DNA from: Devosia sp. Root685
GTDB lineage: Bacteria > Pseudomonadota > Alphaproteobacteria > Rhizobiales > Devosiaceae
Assembly (NCBI RefSeq): GCF_001427875.1
Contig: NZ_LMHK01000001.1
Location: 1,650,892 to 1,714,891 of the forward strand
Direction: 5' to 3'
Length of the DNA stretch: 64,000 nucleotides
Shown: one piece after another, positions 17,480 through 26,685 of the stretch
How positions within the stretch are numbered: the stretch's first letter is position 1
Layout of the letters: each line of letters starts with the position of its first letter
Translations under genes and position numbers: made by a program
The notes under the pieces: model-generated
The model's database searches: none
Told to the model about the DNA's origin: nothing
The model's input: only the letters and a program-made list of their open reading frames with translations

Positions 17480-18202
17480 TTACCCGCAGCGCAGCCGCAG
17501 TTGCGCCAGATCGGCAATCGTCACATGCCGGTAATTGGCGATCTCGATCACCTTCTCGGCCTTGAGTTTGGTGAGCTGTCGACTCACCGTTTCGATGGTC
17601 AGCCCCAGAAAGTCGGCAATATCCGCCCGGCTCAACGGCAGGTCGAACGTTACCAGCGCTTCCTCCTCCGTCGGGTCGATATGGGTCGCCAAAAGGTACA
17701 AAAAGCTCGCCACCTTTTCGGCCGCCGTCTTGCGCCCCAGCGTCACCATCCAGTCGCGCGCCTCGTCAAGCTCACGTAGCGCCTGCATCATGATCCGGTG
17801 CTCGACCGGGCCACCCGCCGTCATCAGCGCCTCGAGCGGCGCCTTGGGGATCATGCACAGTTCAACGTCCGACGCCGTTTCCGCCGTCACCCGGCTTTCG
17901 CTGGCAAAGGGACGGCCCAGTAGATCGGGCGCAAACTGCAGCCCCACCACCTGCTGGCGCCCGTCTTCGAGCACCTTTGTCAGCTTCACCACGCCTTTGA
18001 GCACATTGGCATAGGCCGCGATCGGCATGGCGTCTGCCATGATCTCCTGCCCCGGCTCGCGCCGCACGCGCCGCGTATGCTTGGAAATGGCAAGCAGCTG
18101 CTCGGCGCTCATGGCCCCGCAAATACCCTGATGCCGCGCCTCACAACTCTGGCACAGGATCGGCAATTGCGAATTGTGGATGTCTTTGCGAACCGTCTGC
18201 AT
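17480..18202 (-). CDS. FNR/FnrN-type oxygen-sensing regulator
   Basis: 240-residue Crp/Fnr protein. N-terminal cysteines C17, C20 and C28 (spacing C-x2-C-x7-C) plus internal C116 are the expected four ligands of an oxygen-labile [4Fe-4S] cluster. A cyclic-nucleotide-like beta-roll and dimer helix follow. The C-terminal HTH reads IADFLGLTIETVSRQLTKLK, where E-x2-S-R is the FNR recognition signature for TTGAT half-sites. It lies beyond cydDC, and a matching box sits between cydA and cydD, so cyd control by this protein is a reasonable inference. FnrN, FnrL or FixK naming cannot be settled here. Confidence 0.92.
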   Translation of the reverse strand: MQTVRKDIHNSQLPILCQSCEARHQGICGAMSAEQLLAISKHTRRVRREPGQEIMADAMPIAAYANVLKGVVKLTKVLEDGRQQVVGLQFAPDLLGRPFASESRVTAETASDVELCMIPKAPLEALMTAGGPVEHRIMMQALRELDEARDWMVTLGRKTAAEKVASFLYLLATHIDPTEEEALVTFDLPLSRADIADFLGLTIETVSRQLTKLKAEKVIEIANYRHVTIADLAQLRLRCG

Positions 18203-18351
18203 GGATCAAGCTCCTGACAGCGCATGAAATAGGCTCGCAGCGCTCAGAATATAATCAGGAGATTTGTCGCTGTGCCAACAGGTCGCATCGTTGAAGCCAC
18301 AATTGTTTTCCCGACGACATCACCGGTGAGGAAAAGAAGTCTCTTCGCCTC

Positions 18352-18382
18352 TTGACCTTACCATGATGGGAAGGTCTATCTA
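18352..18382 (+). promoter_or_regulatory. CueR-type copper promoter of copA
   Basis: A -35 box TTGACC (18352-18357) and a -10-like TATCTA (18377-18382) are separated by 19 bp, the long spacer typical of MerR-family promoters. The spacer contains the inverted pair ACCTTACC / GGGAAGGT (18355-18375), which closely matches the E. coli CueR operator. It lies 23 bp upstream of the copA start. Confidence 0.88.
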
Positions 18383-18404
18383 CATGAGGACGGAGTAAGA
18401 ACCC

Positions 18405-20666
18405 ATGACAGCACACGTCCATCACACCCATTCGCCTACCCCTGTTGCCATCGATATCGAAGGCATGACCTGCGCCTCCTGCGTGTCGCGGGTGGAGAAG
18501 GCGCTTCTAAAGGTTCCCGGCGTCGAGGCGGCATCAGTGAACCTTGCGACCGAACGCGCCACCGTGAGCGGCGGGCAAACCGAAGCCTTGCTGAAAGCCG
18601 TCGAAAAGGTCGGCTACAAGGGCAGCCTGCGTCAGCCCGATCACGCCGCGCACGATCATAGCCACCACCACGACGAAGACGCGGCCATCCTCCGCCGCGA
18701 CGTCATCATCGCCGCCATCCCGACCGTGCCGCTTTTCGCGGTCGAAATGCTCGGCCACCTCTACATGCCCTTCCACATGTGGCTGATGTCCGTCGGCTCG
18801 ATGGACGTCCTCTACGTCACCTATTTCATCCTCGCGAGTTTCGTGCTCTTCGTCCCCGGTCTGCGCTTCTTCAAGGTCGGCATCCCCGCCCTCCTCCGCG
18901 GCGCGCCCGAGATGAATTCGCTCGTCGCCCTCGGCGCCGGTGCAGCCTGGCTCTTCTCCACCGTCGTCACCTTCGCCCCCCAGCTCGTGCCGGCCGAAAC
19001 GCGCTATGTCTATTTCGAAGCTGCCGCCGTCATCGTCACGCTGATCCTTGTCGGCCGCTGGCTCGAAGCCATTGCCAAGGGCCGCACCGGCGAAGCCATC
19101 CAGCGCCTCGTGCGCGAACAGGCGAAAACCGCCCGCGTCGAGCACAATGGCATGGTCCATGAAATGCCGATCGAACAGGTGAAGGTTGGCGACATCATCG
19201 TCGTCCGCCCCGGCGAAAAGATCGCCGTCGATGGTGAACTCGTTGACGGCACCAGCCACGTCAACGAATCCATGATCTCCGGCGAACCCCTGCCCGTCTC
19301 AAAGAAAGCCGGCGACACCGTCATCGGCGGCACGCTCAACACTTCGGGCAGTTTTCGTTTCCGCGCCACCAAGGTCGGCGGCGATACCATGCTGGCCCAG
19401 ATCATCCGCATGGTCGAAGAGGCCCAGGGCGGCAAGCTGCCGATCCAGCGTACCGTCGACCTCATCACCGCCTGGTTCGTGCCCGCCGTCATGGCCCTCG
19501 CCGCGCTCACTTTCATAGTCTGGTTCGTCTGGGGGCCCGATCCCGCAGCAACCTTCGGCTTCGTCAATGCCGTCGCCGTGCTGATCATCGCCTGCCCCTG
19601 CGCCATGGGCCTTGCCACGCCGACGTCCATTATGGTCGGCACCGGCCGCGCCGCCGAGCTCGGCGTGCTCTTCCGCAAAAGCGAAGCCCTGCAGCGCCTG
19701 CGCGATGCCGATGTCGTTGCCTTCGATAAGACCGGCACGCTCACCGAGGGCAAGCCTGTTCTCACGGACCTCATCCTCGACGATGATTTCGAGCATGACG
19801 AGGTTCTGTCGCTGGTCGCCGCCGCCGAAAGCCGCTCCGAGCATCCGATTGCCCTGGCCATCGTTGCCGCTGCCGCCAAGGCAGGCCTAACCCTGCCCGA
19901 GTTGGAAAACTTCGACTCCGACCCCGGCCACGGCGTCGTCACCACTATTGGTGGCCGCAAGGTACAGGTCGGCTCCGCCCGCATGATGGCAGGTCTCGAC
20001 CTGTCCGACTTTGCCGAGACACTTCAGCGCCTCGCCGACGAAGGCAAGACCCCTGTCTTTGCCGCAGTGGATGGAAAAATCGCCGCCGCCATCGTCGTCG
20101 CCGACGTCGTAAAACCCTCCAGCAAGGCCGTCGTCGCGCGCCTTCATGCCATGGGCCTCAAAACGGCAATGATCTCGGGCGACAACAAGCGCACCGCCGC
20201 CGCCATAGCCGCCCAGCTCGGTATCGACGAGGTGCAGGCCGAAGTCCTCCCCGCCGACAAGGTCGCCGCCATCAAGGCTCTCCGCGGCGGCGGCCGCACC
20301 GTCGCCTATGTCGGCGACGGCATCAATGACGCCCCGGCCCTCGCCGAAGCCGACATCGGTATTGCCGTCGGCACGGGCACCGACGCCGCGATCGAAAGCG
20401 CCGACGTCGTCCTCCTCGGCGGCAATTTGCAGGGCGTGCTCAACGCCCTGACGGTCAGCCGCGCCACGATGAAAAACATCTGGGAGAACCTCTTCTGGGC
20501 CTTTGGCTACAATGCCTTGCTCATTCCGGTTGCCGCGGGCGTTCTCTATCCCGCCTTCGGCATTCTGCTTTCGCCCATGCTCGGCGCTGGGGCCATGGCC
20601 CTCTCCTCGGTCTTCGTCGTCGGCAACGCCCAGCGCCTGCGCGCCATCAAGGGAGAACATGCATGA
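18405..20666 (+). CDS. copA: Copper-exporting P1B-type ATPase (CopA)
   Basis: 753-residue Cu(I) pump of the inner membrane. One N-terminal heavy-metal domain has GMTCASC at residues 20-26. It is followed by a His-rich linker ([13 protein letters not shown]). Next come the eight-helix core with the ion-site CPC at 397-399, the phosphorylation site DKTGTLTEG around D441, SEHPIA of the nucleotide domain, and the hinge [18 protein letters not shown]. First gene of copA-cueR-copZ behind a CueR-type promoter. The gene for its regulator overlaps the stop by 4 bp. Confidence 0.96.
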   Translation: MTAHVHHTHSPTPVAIDIEGMTCASCVSRVEKALLKVPGVEAASVNLATERATVSGGQTEALLKAVEKVGYKGSLRQPDHAAHDHSHHHDEDAAILRRDVIIAAIPTVPLFAVEMLGHLYMPFHMWLMSVGSMDVLYVTYFILASFVLFVPGLRFFKVGIPALLRGAPEMNSLVALGAGAAWLFSTVVTFAPQLVPAETRYVYFEAAAVIVTLILVGRWLEAIAKGRTGEAIQRLVREQAKTARVEHNGMVHEMPIEQVKVGDIIVVRPGEKIAVDGELVDGTSHVNESMISGEPLPVSKKAGDTVIGGTLNTSGSFRFRATKVGGDTMLAQIIRMVEEAQGGKLPIQRTVDLITAWFVPAVMALAALTFIVWFVWGPDPAATFGFVNAVAVLIIACPCAMGLATPTSIMVGTGRAAELGVLFRKSEALQRLRDADVVAFDKTGTLTEGKPVLTDLILDDDFEHDEVLSLVAAAESRSEHPIALAIVAAAAKAGLTLPELENFDSDPGHGVVTTIGGRKVQVGSARMMAGLDLSDFAETLQRLADEGKTPVFAAVDGKIAAAIVVADVVKPSSKAVVARLHAMGLKTAMISGDNKRTAAAIAAQLGIDEVQAEVLPADKVAAIKALRGGGRTVAYVGDGINDAPALAEADIGIAVGTGTDAAIESADVVLLGGNLQGVLNALTVSRATMKNIWENLFWAFGYNALLIPVAAGVLYPAFGILLSPMLGAGAMALSSVFVVGNAQRLRAIKGEHA

Positions 20667-21073
20667 ATATCGGCCAGGCCGCCGACGCCTCGGGCGTATC
20701 GGCGAAAATGATCCGCTATTATGAGCAGATCGGCCTCATTCGCCCGCCCTCGCGCACCGGCAGCAATTATCGCGTCTATGGCGGCGACGAGGTGCACGTC
20801 CTGCGCTTCATCCGCCGCTCGCGCACCCTGGGGTTTTCCATCGAGGAAACCAGCGCCCTCCTCGCCCTCTGGCAGGACAAGACCCGTGCCAGCGGCGAAG
20901 TGCGTGACATCGCCTCAGGCCACATATCGGCGCTCGAAACCAAGATTGCGGAACTGGAATCCATGGTCGGGACATTGAAGCATCTCGTCCATTGCTGCCA
21001 CGGCGACAACCGCCCCGATTGCCCCATTCTCGACGACCTCGCCGGGACACATTCCAAGACCAAAGGACACTGA
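20663..21073 (+). CDS. cueR: MerR-family copper-responsive regulator (CueR)
   Basis: 136-residue MerR protein. The N-terminal HTH ([20 protein letters not shown]) is followed by a dimerisation helix and a C-terminal metal loop, [12 protein letters not shown], with the C-x7-C spacing of CueR/HmrR Cu(I) sensors. Its position inside the copA operon implies autoregulation through the promoter at 18352-18382. ATGA overlap with copA. Confidence 0.94.
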   Translation: MNIGQAADASGVSAKMIRYYEQIGLIRPPSRTGSNYRVYGGDEVHVLRFIRRSRTLGFSIEETSALLALWQDKTRASGEVRDIASGHISALETKIAELESMVGTLKHLVHCCHGDNRPDCPILDDLAGTHSKTKGH

Positions 21074-21074
21074 C

Positions 21075-21275
21075 ATGGCCGACAAAACCATTTTCACCGT
21101 CAACGACATGACCTGCAGCCACTGCGTCGGCACCGTCCGCAAGGCGCTCGAAGAGGCGCTCCCAGGCGCCGAAATCAGCGTCGACCTCGATACCCACAAA
21201 GTGAGTTTTACTGGCGACCGCGCCAAGGGCGAAGAGGCGATCAAGGAGGCGGGCTACACGCCGGAAGCGGTCTGA
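21075..21275 (+). CDS. copZ: Copper chaperone CopZ (heavy-metal-associated domain)
   Basis: 66-residue ferredoxin-like metallochaperone with the Cu(I) motif MTCSHC at residues 11-16. Starts 1 bp after the cueR stop, so it is the third gene of the operon. It would deliver Cu(I) to the CopA N-terminal domain or ion-entry site. Confidence 0.92.
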   Translation: MADKTIFTVNDMTCSHCVGTVRKALEEALPGAEISVDLDTHKVSFTGDRAKGEEAIKEAGYTPEAV

Positions 21276-21286
21276 ACCACCGGCCC

Positions 21287-21478
21287 CAACCGAATTCGCC
21301 ACGGCGAATTCGGTGCCCCCCTCGCCCCTTGAGGGAGAGGGACAGGATTTTCGCGTTCAGCGAAAATCCAGGGTGAGGGGTATTCTATCCTCCGCAGAGG
21401 AGCGAGTGAGGTCACCGCAAGAATACCCCTCATCCTCCCCTTCGGGGCACCTTCTCCCTCAAGGGGAGAAGGGAGAAC
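21287..21478. repeat. Mosaic intergenic repeat, type E copy 2
   Basis: Contains the modules seen at 7708-7890 in partly changed order: an AATTCGCC...GGCGAATT palindrome, CCCCTCGCCCCTTGAGGGAG, TTTTCGC / GCGAAAA arms, GGGTGAGGGG, CTATCCTCCGCA and CACCTTCTCCCTCAAGGGGA. It sits between the convergent copZ and SRPBCC genes. Confidence 0.85.
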
Positions 21479-21492
21479 GCGGCTCCCGTGGT

Positions 21493-21969
21493 TTACTCCC
21501 AATCCCCCTCCACAAACCGCCCAAGCTTATCAAGCAGCTCATTTGTCCCCTCTTCCCTCAGCCGCCCGCCATCATCGAACCCATCGAGATAGGCGCCCAT
21601 TTCCGTCATTTTCAGCACCGTGAAATCGCCATCCGCGGTCAGCTCAAACGTCGAGACCGACACCGAAATCCGCACGTCGTCCAGCGTCATGAAATAGGAA
21701 TAGACGATCCGCTCATTGGGCACGATGTCCTGATAAACCGCCCGAAACGCATGCACCGGCCCGCCTACGGGACCACCAATGCTGGTTTCCACCCCGCCAA
21801 TGCGGAAATCCATGGTCTGTTCGTCCTTGCCCCAGGTCTCGGGCGGGGTGAACCACTGCGCCTTGGCGCCGGGCTCGGACAGCGCGCGATAGACCCGCGC
21901 CGCGCTCGCCTTGTAGCGGCGCTCCAGCACAAAGGTCGCGTGGCTGACGCTGCGCTGTTTTTCGCTCAT
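21493..21969 (-). CDS. SRPBCC/AHSA1-family protein
   Basis: 158-residue START-like fold protein. The N-terminal segment FVLERRYKASAARVYRALSEP, broken here at ARVYRAL, and the tryptophan-rich QWFTPPETW match the AHSA1 (Aha1 C-terminal-like) SRPBCC family. The start at 21969 overlaps the upstream ArsR stop (ATGA), a very common pairing in which the ArsR protein controls the SRPBCC gene. Ligand unknown. Confidence 0.88.
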   Translation of the reverse strand: MSEKQRSVSHATFVLERRYKASAARVYRALSEPGAKAQWFTPPETWGKDEQTMDFRIGGVETSIGGPVGGPVHAFRAVYQDIVPNERIVYSYFMTLDDVRISVSVSTFELTADGDFTVLKMTEMGAYLDGFDDGGRLREEGTNELLDKLGRFVEGDWE

Positions 21970-22310
21970 TTGCCCTCTTCCTCGTCGGCCGTCGCCGCCA
22001 GATATTCGCCCAGCCGATCGAGCCGGTTTACCCACAGGGTCCGGCGTTCATTGAGCCATTGCTCGGCCTGGCTCAGCGCTTCCGGCTCGATCTTGCAGGT
22101 GCGCACGCGCCCCACTTTCTGCGAGGAAACCAGCCCGCTCGCTTCCAGTGCCTGCAGGTGCTGCACGACGGCGGGCAGTGACATGTCGAAGGGTTTGGCC
22201 AGTTCACTGACCGAGGCCGGACCGCGGCTGAGGCGGTCGATCATCGCCCGCCGCGTCGGGTCGGCCAGCGCCTGGAACATCAGGTCGAACTTGGGATTTT
22301 GGTTAAGCAT
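21966..22310 (-). CDS. ArsR-family transcriptional regulator
   Basis: 114-residue winged-helix regulator. The segments FQALADPTRRAMIDRL and DMSLPAVVQHLQALEASGLV are the ArsR HTH signature. The metal-binding cysteine box of SmtB/ArsR sensors is absent, so it belongs to the non-metal subgroup that accompanies SRPBCC proteins. The ATG at 22310 is preferred to longer in-frame starts that would add an unrelated tail. Confidence 0.9.
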   Translation of the reverse strand: MLNQNPKFDLMFQALADPTRRAMIDRLSRGPASVSELAKPFDMSLPAVVQHLQALEASGLVSSQKVGRVRTCKIEPEALSQAEQWLNERRTLWVNRLDRLGEYLAATADEEEGK

Positions 22311-22409
22311 GGAATTAAGTAACAATTCCGCCAGTTGCGTGTCAACGGCGCTTGACCTTGCCATCTGGCAAGCCCGCAATTGTGTGGGGCATAACCAAAA
22401 GGTGGCCCA

Positions 22410-22763
22410 ATGAAAACCGCTTCCCTCGCTCTCGCCTTCGCCCTTTTCGCCCTTCCGGCCCACGCTCAGGACGCCCATGCCGGCCATGGCGCAACCGCCG
22501 CCAGCGAGTCGGCCGCAACCATCGGCTATCGCGACGCCAATGCGCGCATGCACGAGGGCATGGACATTGAGTTTTCGGGCGATGCCGACGCTGATTTCAT
22601 CCGCAGCATGATCCCGCATCACCAAGGCGCCATCGACATGGCCCGCGTCGTGCTCGAACACGGCAGCGATCCCGAGGTCCGTAAGCTAGCCGAAGAGGTC
22701 ATCACGGCTCAGGAAGGCGAAATCGTCTGGATGCAAGAGTGGCTGAAAGCCAAGGGCCTGTAA
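22410..22763 (+). CDS. DUF305 protein, probably copper-related, exported
   Basis: 117-residue protein with a signal peptide ([20 protein letters not shown]) followed by a His-containing stretch. The DUF305 core reads [20 protein letters not shown], and the C-terminal half is helical and ends [11 protein letters not shown]305 proteins such as CopM bind copper in the periplasm in cyanobacteria. The copA operon 1 kb away fits that role. Preceded by CCAAAAGGTGGCCC with only a modest ribosome-binding site. Confidence 0.88.
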   Translation: MKTASLALAFALFALPAHAQDAHAGHGATAASESAATIGYRDANARMHEGMDIEFSGDADADFIRSMIPHHQGAIDMARVVLEHGSDPEVRKLAEEVITAQEGEIVWMQEWLKAKGL

Positions 22764-22804
22764 GACCGCAAAGCGCCGTCCCCGACACCACGCACAAACT
22801 CGAT

Positions 22805-22874
22805 TGTCACCCCGGCGAAGGCCGGGGCCCATCCTGAGATCTCGAGATGGATCCCGGCCTTCGCCGGGGTGACA
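22805..22874. repeat. Mosaic intergenic repeat, type B copy 2
   Basis: TGTCACCCCGGCGAAGGCCG paired with CGGCCTTCGCCGGGGTGACA around the centre CATCCTGAGATCTCGAGATG, almost identical to the unit at 3901-3970. It lies between the convergent DUF305 and LacI genes. Confidence 0.9.
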
Positions 22875-22886
22875 GCTGGTGGTACC

Positions 22887-23906
22887 CTACCCCACCCGCG
22901 CCACGGAGTTTCGCACGATCAACTCGGCCCTGAGCAGCACCTGTTGCTCGTGCGGCTTTTCGCCCGCCAGCAGTTGCAGCAGCAGTTCCATCGCCGCCTC
23001 GCCGATCCGGTGGCGCGGCTGCTTCATCGTCGTCAGTGAGGGCGTCACAAAACTCGAAAACGAAATATCGTCAAAACCCATGATGGAGAACTGCCGCGGC
23101 AGATCATAGTGCCGCGCATTGAGCGAGATGATCACCCCGAGCGCCGTCGCGTCGTTGACGCAGAAGAACGCCGTCGGCAGCACATCGCGCACGAACATCA
23201 GTTCCGCCGCCGCGCGCCCGCTCTCGGTCGTGCCATCGCCATCGATGATCATGCGCGGATCGACCGCGATCCCGGCCCCCGCCAGCGCCTTGCGATAGCC
23301 CTCTTCCCGCAGGCGATTGACCTCGCGGCTGCCTGATCGCCCGACAAAGGCGATGCGCTTGTGCCCCTGCGAGATCAGGTGCTCGGTGGCTATCCGCGCG
23401 CCCTCAAAATTGTCGACACCGACAAAGGGCACGTCGGCATTGGGCACCGGCTCGTTGACCGCCACCATGGGCGGCAAGCGCCCCTCCGTCCCATCTTGCC
23501 CAAAGCCATAGGGCAAGTGTCCGGTGAAAAGGATCAGCCCATCCGCCTGATTGGAGCTGATGAAGCGCAGATAATCCGTCTCGCGGCTAGCGTCGTTCTG
23601 CGTATTGCCGATGAGTACGCCATAGCCGCGCTTGCTGGCCTCGGTTTCGAGCCCCACCAGAATATTGGAAAAGTTCGGGTCGCCCACGTCGGGCGCGAGG
23701 ATCAGAATCATGTTGGATCGCCGCATGCGCAGCGACCGGGCCATGGCATTGGTGGTGTAGCCGGTGCGGGCGATCGCCTCGGTCACCTTGCGGCGCGTTT
23801 CGTCGGCAACCTTGGTGGGCTCGTTGAGGGCGCGACTGACCGTGGCGATGGATACGCCGGCAAGTGCCGCAACGTCTTCTATCGTAGCCAGTTTCTGGTG
23901 CTGCAC
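22887..23906 (-). CDS. LacI-family repressor of the adjacent sugar importer
   Basis: 339-residue LacI/GalR regulator. The HTH reads IEDVAALAGVSIATVSRALN, followed by a hinge and a periplasmic-binding-protein-like sensor domain. I place the start at the GTG at 23906 (VQHQKLATIEDV), because the upstream in-frame ATG at 24029 falls inside the apparent operator and would add 41 residues not normal for the family. It is divergent from a CUT2 sugar importer whose leader contains two matching operators. Sugar not identifiable. Confidence 0.88.
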   Translation of the reverse strand: MQHQKLATIEDVAALAGVSIATVSRALNEPTKVADETRRKVTEAIARTGYTTNAMARSLRMRRSNMILILAPDVGDPNFSNILVGLETEASKRGYGVLIGNTQNDASRETDYLRFISSNQADGLILFTGHLPYGFGQDGTEGRLPPMVAVNEPVPNADVPFVGVDNFEGARIATEHLISQGHKRIAFVGRSGSREVNRLREEGYRKALAGAGIAVDPRMIIDGDGTTESGRAAAELMFVRDVLPTAFFCVNDATALGVIISLNARHYDLPRQFSIMGFDDISFSSFVTPSLTTMKQPRHRIGEAAMELLLQLLAGEKPHEQQVLLRAELIVRNSVARVG

Positions 23907-24007
23907 TCGTAAAGCCCCGCACACAACTGGCGCCCGTTTCCCTGCCTCTAGCAGATGCAACGCGGAGCGCCAGACCCTCCCCAGAGGCTTACCCTCTTTT
24001 GCCTCTG

Positions 24008-24048
24008 TGTAAACCTTTACATCATTCATGAAAACCTTTACATCATCA
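24008..24048. promoter_or_regulatory. Tandem LacI-type operators between lacI-like gene and sugar importer
   Basis: Site 1, TGTAAACCTTTACA (24008-24021), is a 6+6 palindrome around CC. Site 2, TGAAAACCTTTACA (24029-24042), differs by one base. The shared AAACCTTTACATCAT segments start 21 bp apart, two helical turns, so two dimers would bind the same face. The pair lies 61-95 bp upstream of the ATPase start. Confidence 0.8.
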
Positions 24049-24102
24049 CATCAGGGACGAAGAGCCGGGTCAACGGGCCGCGTCCAGGGGAGGGGTTTTG
24101 CG

Positions 24103-25644
24103 ATGTCATCAGCCGAAGGCACACTTGCGCCTGCCGTTCTGTCGGCCAATCGCATTTCCAAATCCTTTGGCGAAATCCCGGTGCTGTTCAGCATCGATTT
24201 CGACATCAAGCCCGGCGAAGTGCACGCCATCATCGGCGAAAACGGCGCGGGCAAATCCACCCTCATAAAAATCCTCTCGGGCATCGAACAGCCGACCTCG
24301 GGCTCCATCACCTATGATGGCGAAACCGTCACCTTGCCGCCCGATGGCAAGGCGGAAGCCATGGGCATCGTGCTCATCCACCAGGAACTGAACCTGGCCG
24401 AACACCTCACTGCCTCTGAGTCCATCTTCCTCGGCCGCGAGATCAAGCGTTTCGGTTTTCTCGACCTCGGCGCGATGCGCAGCAAAGCCGCTGAACTGAT
24501 GGACACGCTGCACGTCCGCGTCGATCCCGATGATCGCATCAACACCCTCTCGGTCGCCGACAAGCAAATGGTCGAGATCGCCAAGGCCATCAGCCGCGAT
24601 GCGCGGGTCCTGATCATGGACGAGCCCACGGCCGTCCTCTCAGTCGCCGAAACCCAGACCCTTTTCGAGCAGATCCGCCGCCTCACTGCGCGCGGTGTCG
24701 CCGTCATCTTCATCTCGCACAAGCTCGACGAGATCATGGAGCTGGCCGACCGCGTCACCGTTCTCCGCGACGGGCAGTTGATCGCCACCGTCGGCACCGA
24801 GGCACTGACCCCCGACTCCATCGCCCAGATGATGGTCGGCCGCGAACTCTCCAACCTCTATCCACCCAAGCACGAACCCGATGTCGATGCGCCCGTCGTC
24901 CTTGGCGTGCGCAATCTCACCGCCAAGGGCGTTCGGGATATTTCCTTTGACCTGAAGCGCGGTGAAATTCTCGGCTTTGCCGGCCTTATCGGCTCGGGTC
25001 GCACCGCTGTCGCCGAGGCCATTGTCGGCCTCACCCACCGCACCGGCGGCGACATAACGCTCGATGGCAAACCGGTCAATTTCACCCAAGTGGCCCAGTC
25101 GGTCGATGCAGGCCTTGCCTATATGACCAAGGACCGCAAGGGCAAAGGCCTCTTGCTCAATATGGGTCTGCGGCCAAACCTGACTCTCCTCACGCTCAAA
25201 AAACACATCAAGGGCGGCTTCCTCGATGGGGCGAGCGAAGACCGCGCCCTCGAGCGCGCCGTCCGCCGGTTCGATATCCGCGCCCGCGATGCTTCCGTCG
25301 CCGTCGGCCGGCTTTCCGGCGGCAACCAGCAAAAGCTTATGCTGGGCAAGACCATGGAGAGCGAGCCCGAGATCGTCATCATGGACGAGCCGACCCGCGG
25401 TATCGATGTCGGCACCAAGCAGCAGATCTATCACATCATCGCGGCCCTCGCCGCCGAGGGCAAATCGATCATCCTCATCTCCTCGGAAATGCAGGAAGTG
25501 ATCGGCCTTAGCCACCGCGTGGTGGTGATGCGCGAAGGCCGCCTGACGGGCGTGCTTGAAGGCGCAGAAATAACCGAAGCAGAAATCATGCGGTACGCCG
25601 CGGGCATCAAGCAGAGTGGAAACGATGAGCGTATCAGCGCCTGA
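24103..25644 (+). CDS. CUT2 sugar ABC importer, ATP-binding subunit
   Basis: 513-residue duplicated ABC ATPase of the RbsA/XylG/MglA type. Domain 1 has Walker [10 protein letters not shown] and Walker [13 protein letters not shown]. Domain 2 has the degenerate Walker [11 protein letters not shown], signature LSGGNQQK and Walker [13 protein letters not shown]. The ATG at 24103 is preceded by CCAGGGGAGGGG. First gene of a three-gene importer operon under LacI-type control. No catabolic enzyme accompanies it, so the substrate cannot be named. Confidence 0.93.
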   Translation: MSSAEGTLAPAVLSANRISKSFGEIPVLFSIDFDIKPGEVHAIIGENGAGKSTLIKILSGIEQPTSGSITYDGETVTLPPDGKAEAMGIVLIHQELNLAEHLTASESIFLGREIKRFGFLDLGAMRSKAAELMDTLHVRVDPDDRINTLSVADKQMVEIAKAISRDARVLIMDEPTAVLSVAETQTLFEQIRRLTARGVAVIFISHKLDEIMELADRVTVLRDGQLIATVGTEALTPDSIAQMMVGRELSNLYPPKHEPDVDAPVVLGVRNLTAKGVRDISFDLKRGEILGFAGLIGSGRTAVAEAIVGLTHRTGGDITLDGKPVNFTQVAQSVDAGLAYMTKDRKGKGLLLNMGLRPNLTLLTLKKHIKGGFLDGASEDRALERAVRRFDIRARDASVAVGRLSGGNQQKLMLGKTMESEPEIVIMDEPTRGIDVGTKQQIYHIIAALAAEGKSIILISSEMQEVIGLSHRVVVMREGRLTGVLEGAEITEAEIMRYAAGIKQSGNDERISA

Positions 25645-26629
25645 TATTCCGGCAAAAACCAAGCGCGGGTTTCGCCTCGATCTCAAAACGGTCGGGCCGC
25701 TGCTTGCGCTCGCCCTTCTGGTCTTGCTCGGCATCTCGCTCAACGAGAATTTCCTGAGCTACAATAACCTGACCAATGTCCTCGCGCGGTCGAGCTTCAT
25801 CGGCATCATCGCCATCGGCGCCACCTTCGTCATCACCGCCGGCGGGCTAGATCTCTCCGTCGGTTCCATGGCCGCGGTCATTGCCGGCGTCATGATCATG
25901 GTGATGAATTGGCTGATCCCCACCATGGGCATCGGCTGGGGCGTGGTGCTGGCCGGCATGGCCACCGGCATTCTCCTCGGCGGCGTCGCCGGCACGTTTA
26001 ACGGCATGATGATCACCCGAGGGCGCATCGAAGCCTTTATCGTCACCCTCGGCACGATGGGCATCTTCCGTTCGCTCGTGACGTTCCTTGCCAATGGCGG
26101 CACACTATCGCTCAATTTCCAGGTCGCCGACGTCTATCGCCCGGTCTACTACGACGGCCTTCTGGGCGTGCCGTGGCCGATCATCGTCTTCGCGCTCGTG
26201 GCCATCGCTGGCGAAATCACCATGCGCTACACCGCCTTCGGCCGCTATTGCGCCGCCATCGGCTCCAATGAGCAGGTGGCCCGCTATTCCTCGATCAATG
26301 TCGATAACGTCCGCCTTCTGACCTACATCCTGCAAGGCGTTCTGGTCGGCGTCGCCGTGTTGCTCTATGTGCCCCGCCTCGGCTCGGCCTCCAGCACCAC
26401 GGGCGTCCTCTGGGAACTCGAAGCCATTGCCGGCGTGATCATCGGCGGCACCACCCTCAAGGGCGGCTATGGCCGCATCTGGGGCACCGTCGTCGGCGTC
26501 GTCATTCTCGGGTTGATCGGCAATATCCTTAATCTCCAAAACCTCATCAGCCCCTATCTCAACGGGGCATTCCAGGGCGTCATCATCATTCTCGCGGTCA
26601 TGCTGCAACGCGGCCGCAAGAACGCCTAG
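25625..26629 (+). CDS. CUT2 sugar ABC importer, permease subunit
   Basis: 334-residue RbsC-like membrane protein with about nine to ten hydrophobic helices and the family motif [19 protein letters not shown], plus [15 protein letters not shown] in the C-terminal half. It overlaps the end of the ATPase gene by 20 bp. I prefer the ATG at 25625 over the GTG 9 bp upstream. Confidence 0.93.
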   Translation: MSVSAPDIPAKTKRGFRLDLKTVGPLLALALLVLLGISLNENFLSYNNLTNVLARSSFIGIIAIGATFVITAGGLDLSVGSMAAVIAGVMIMVMNWLIPTMGIGWGVVLAGMATGILLGGVAGTFNGMMITRGRIEAFIVTLGTMGIFRSLVTFLANGGTLSLNFQVADVYRPVYYDGLLGVPWPIIVFALVAIAGEITMRYTAFGRYCAAIGSNEQVARYSSINVDNVRLLTYILQGVLVGVAVLLYVPRLGSASSTTGVLWELEAIAGVIIGGTTLKGGYGRIWGTVVGVVILGLIGNILNLQNLISPYLNGAFQGVIIILAVMLQRGRKNA

Positions 26630-26638
26630 AGCGCTTTC

Positions 26639-26652
26639 GGCAAAAGTTTACA
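26639..26652. promoter_or_regulatory. Possible third operator or half-site before the binding-protein gene
   Basis: GGCAAAAGTTTACA matches the upstream LacI-type operator at 10 of 14 positions and keeps the TTTACA half-site. It lies 34 bp before the binding-protein start, in the gap after the permease gene. This may tune expression of the binding protein. Weak evidence. Confidence 0.35.
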
Positions 26653-26685
26653 TCGCCCAAAAAGGGCATTTCGGGAGGACTACGA

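Noticed and set aside
18203..18404. FNR box for autoregulation of the FNR gene
   Set aside because: Only single half-sites (GATCAA near 18203) were found, without a paired TTGAT at the right spacing.
24008..24029. Long LacI start at ATG 24029
   Set aside because: It falls between and partly inside the two operators, and the extra 41 residues precede the normal LacI N-terminus.
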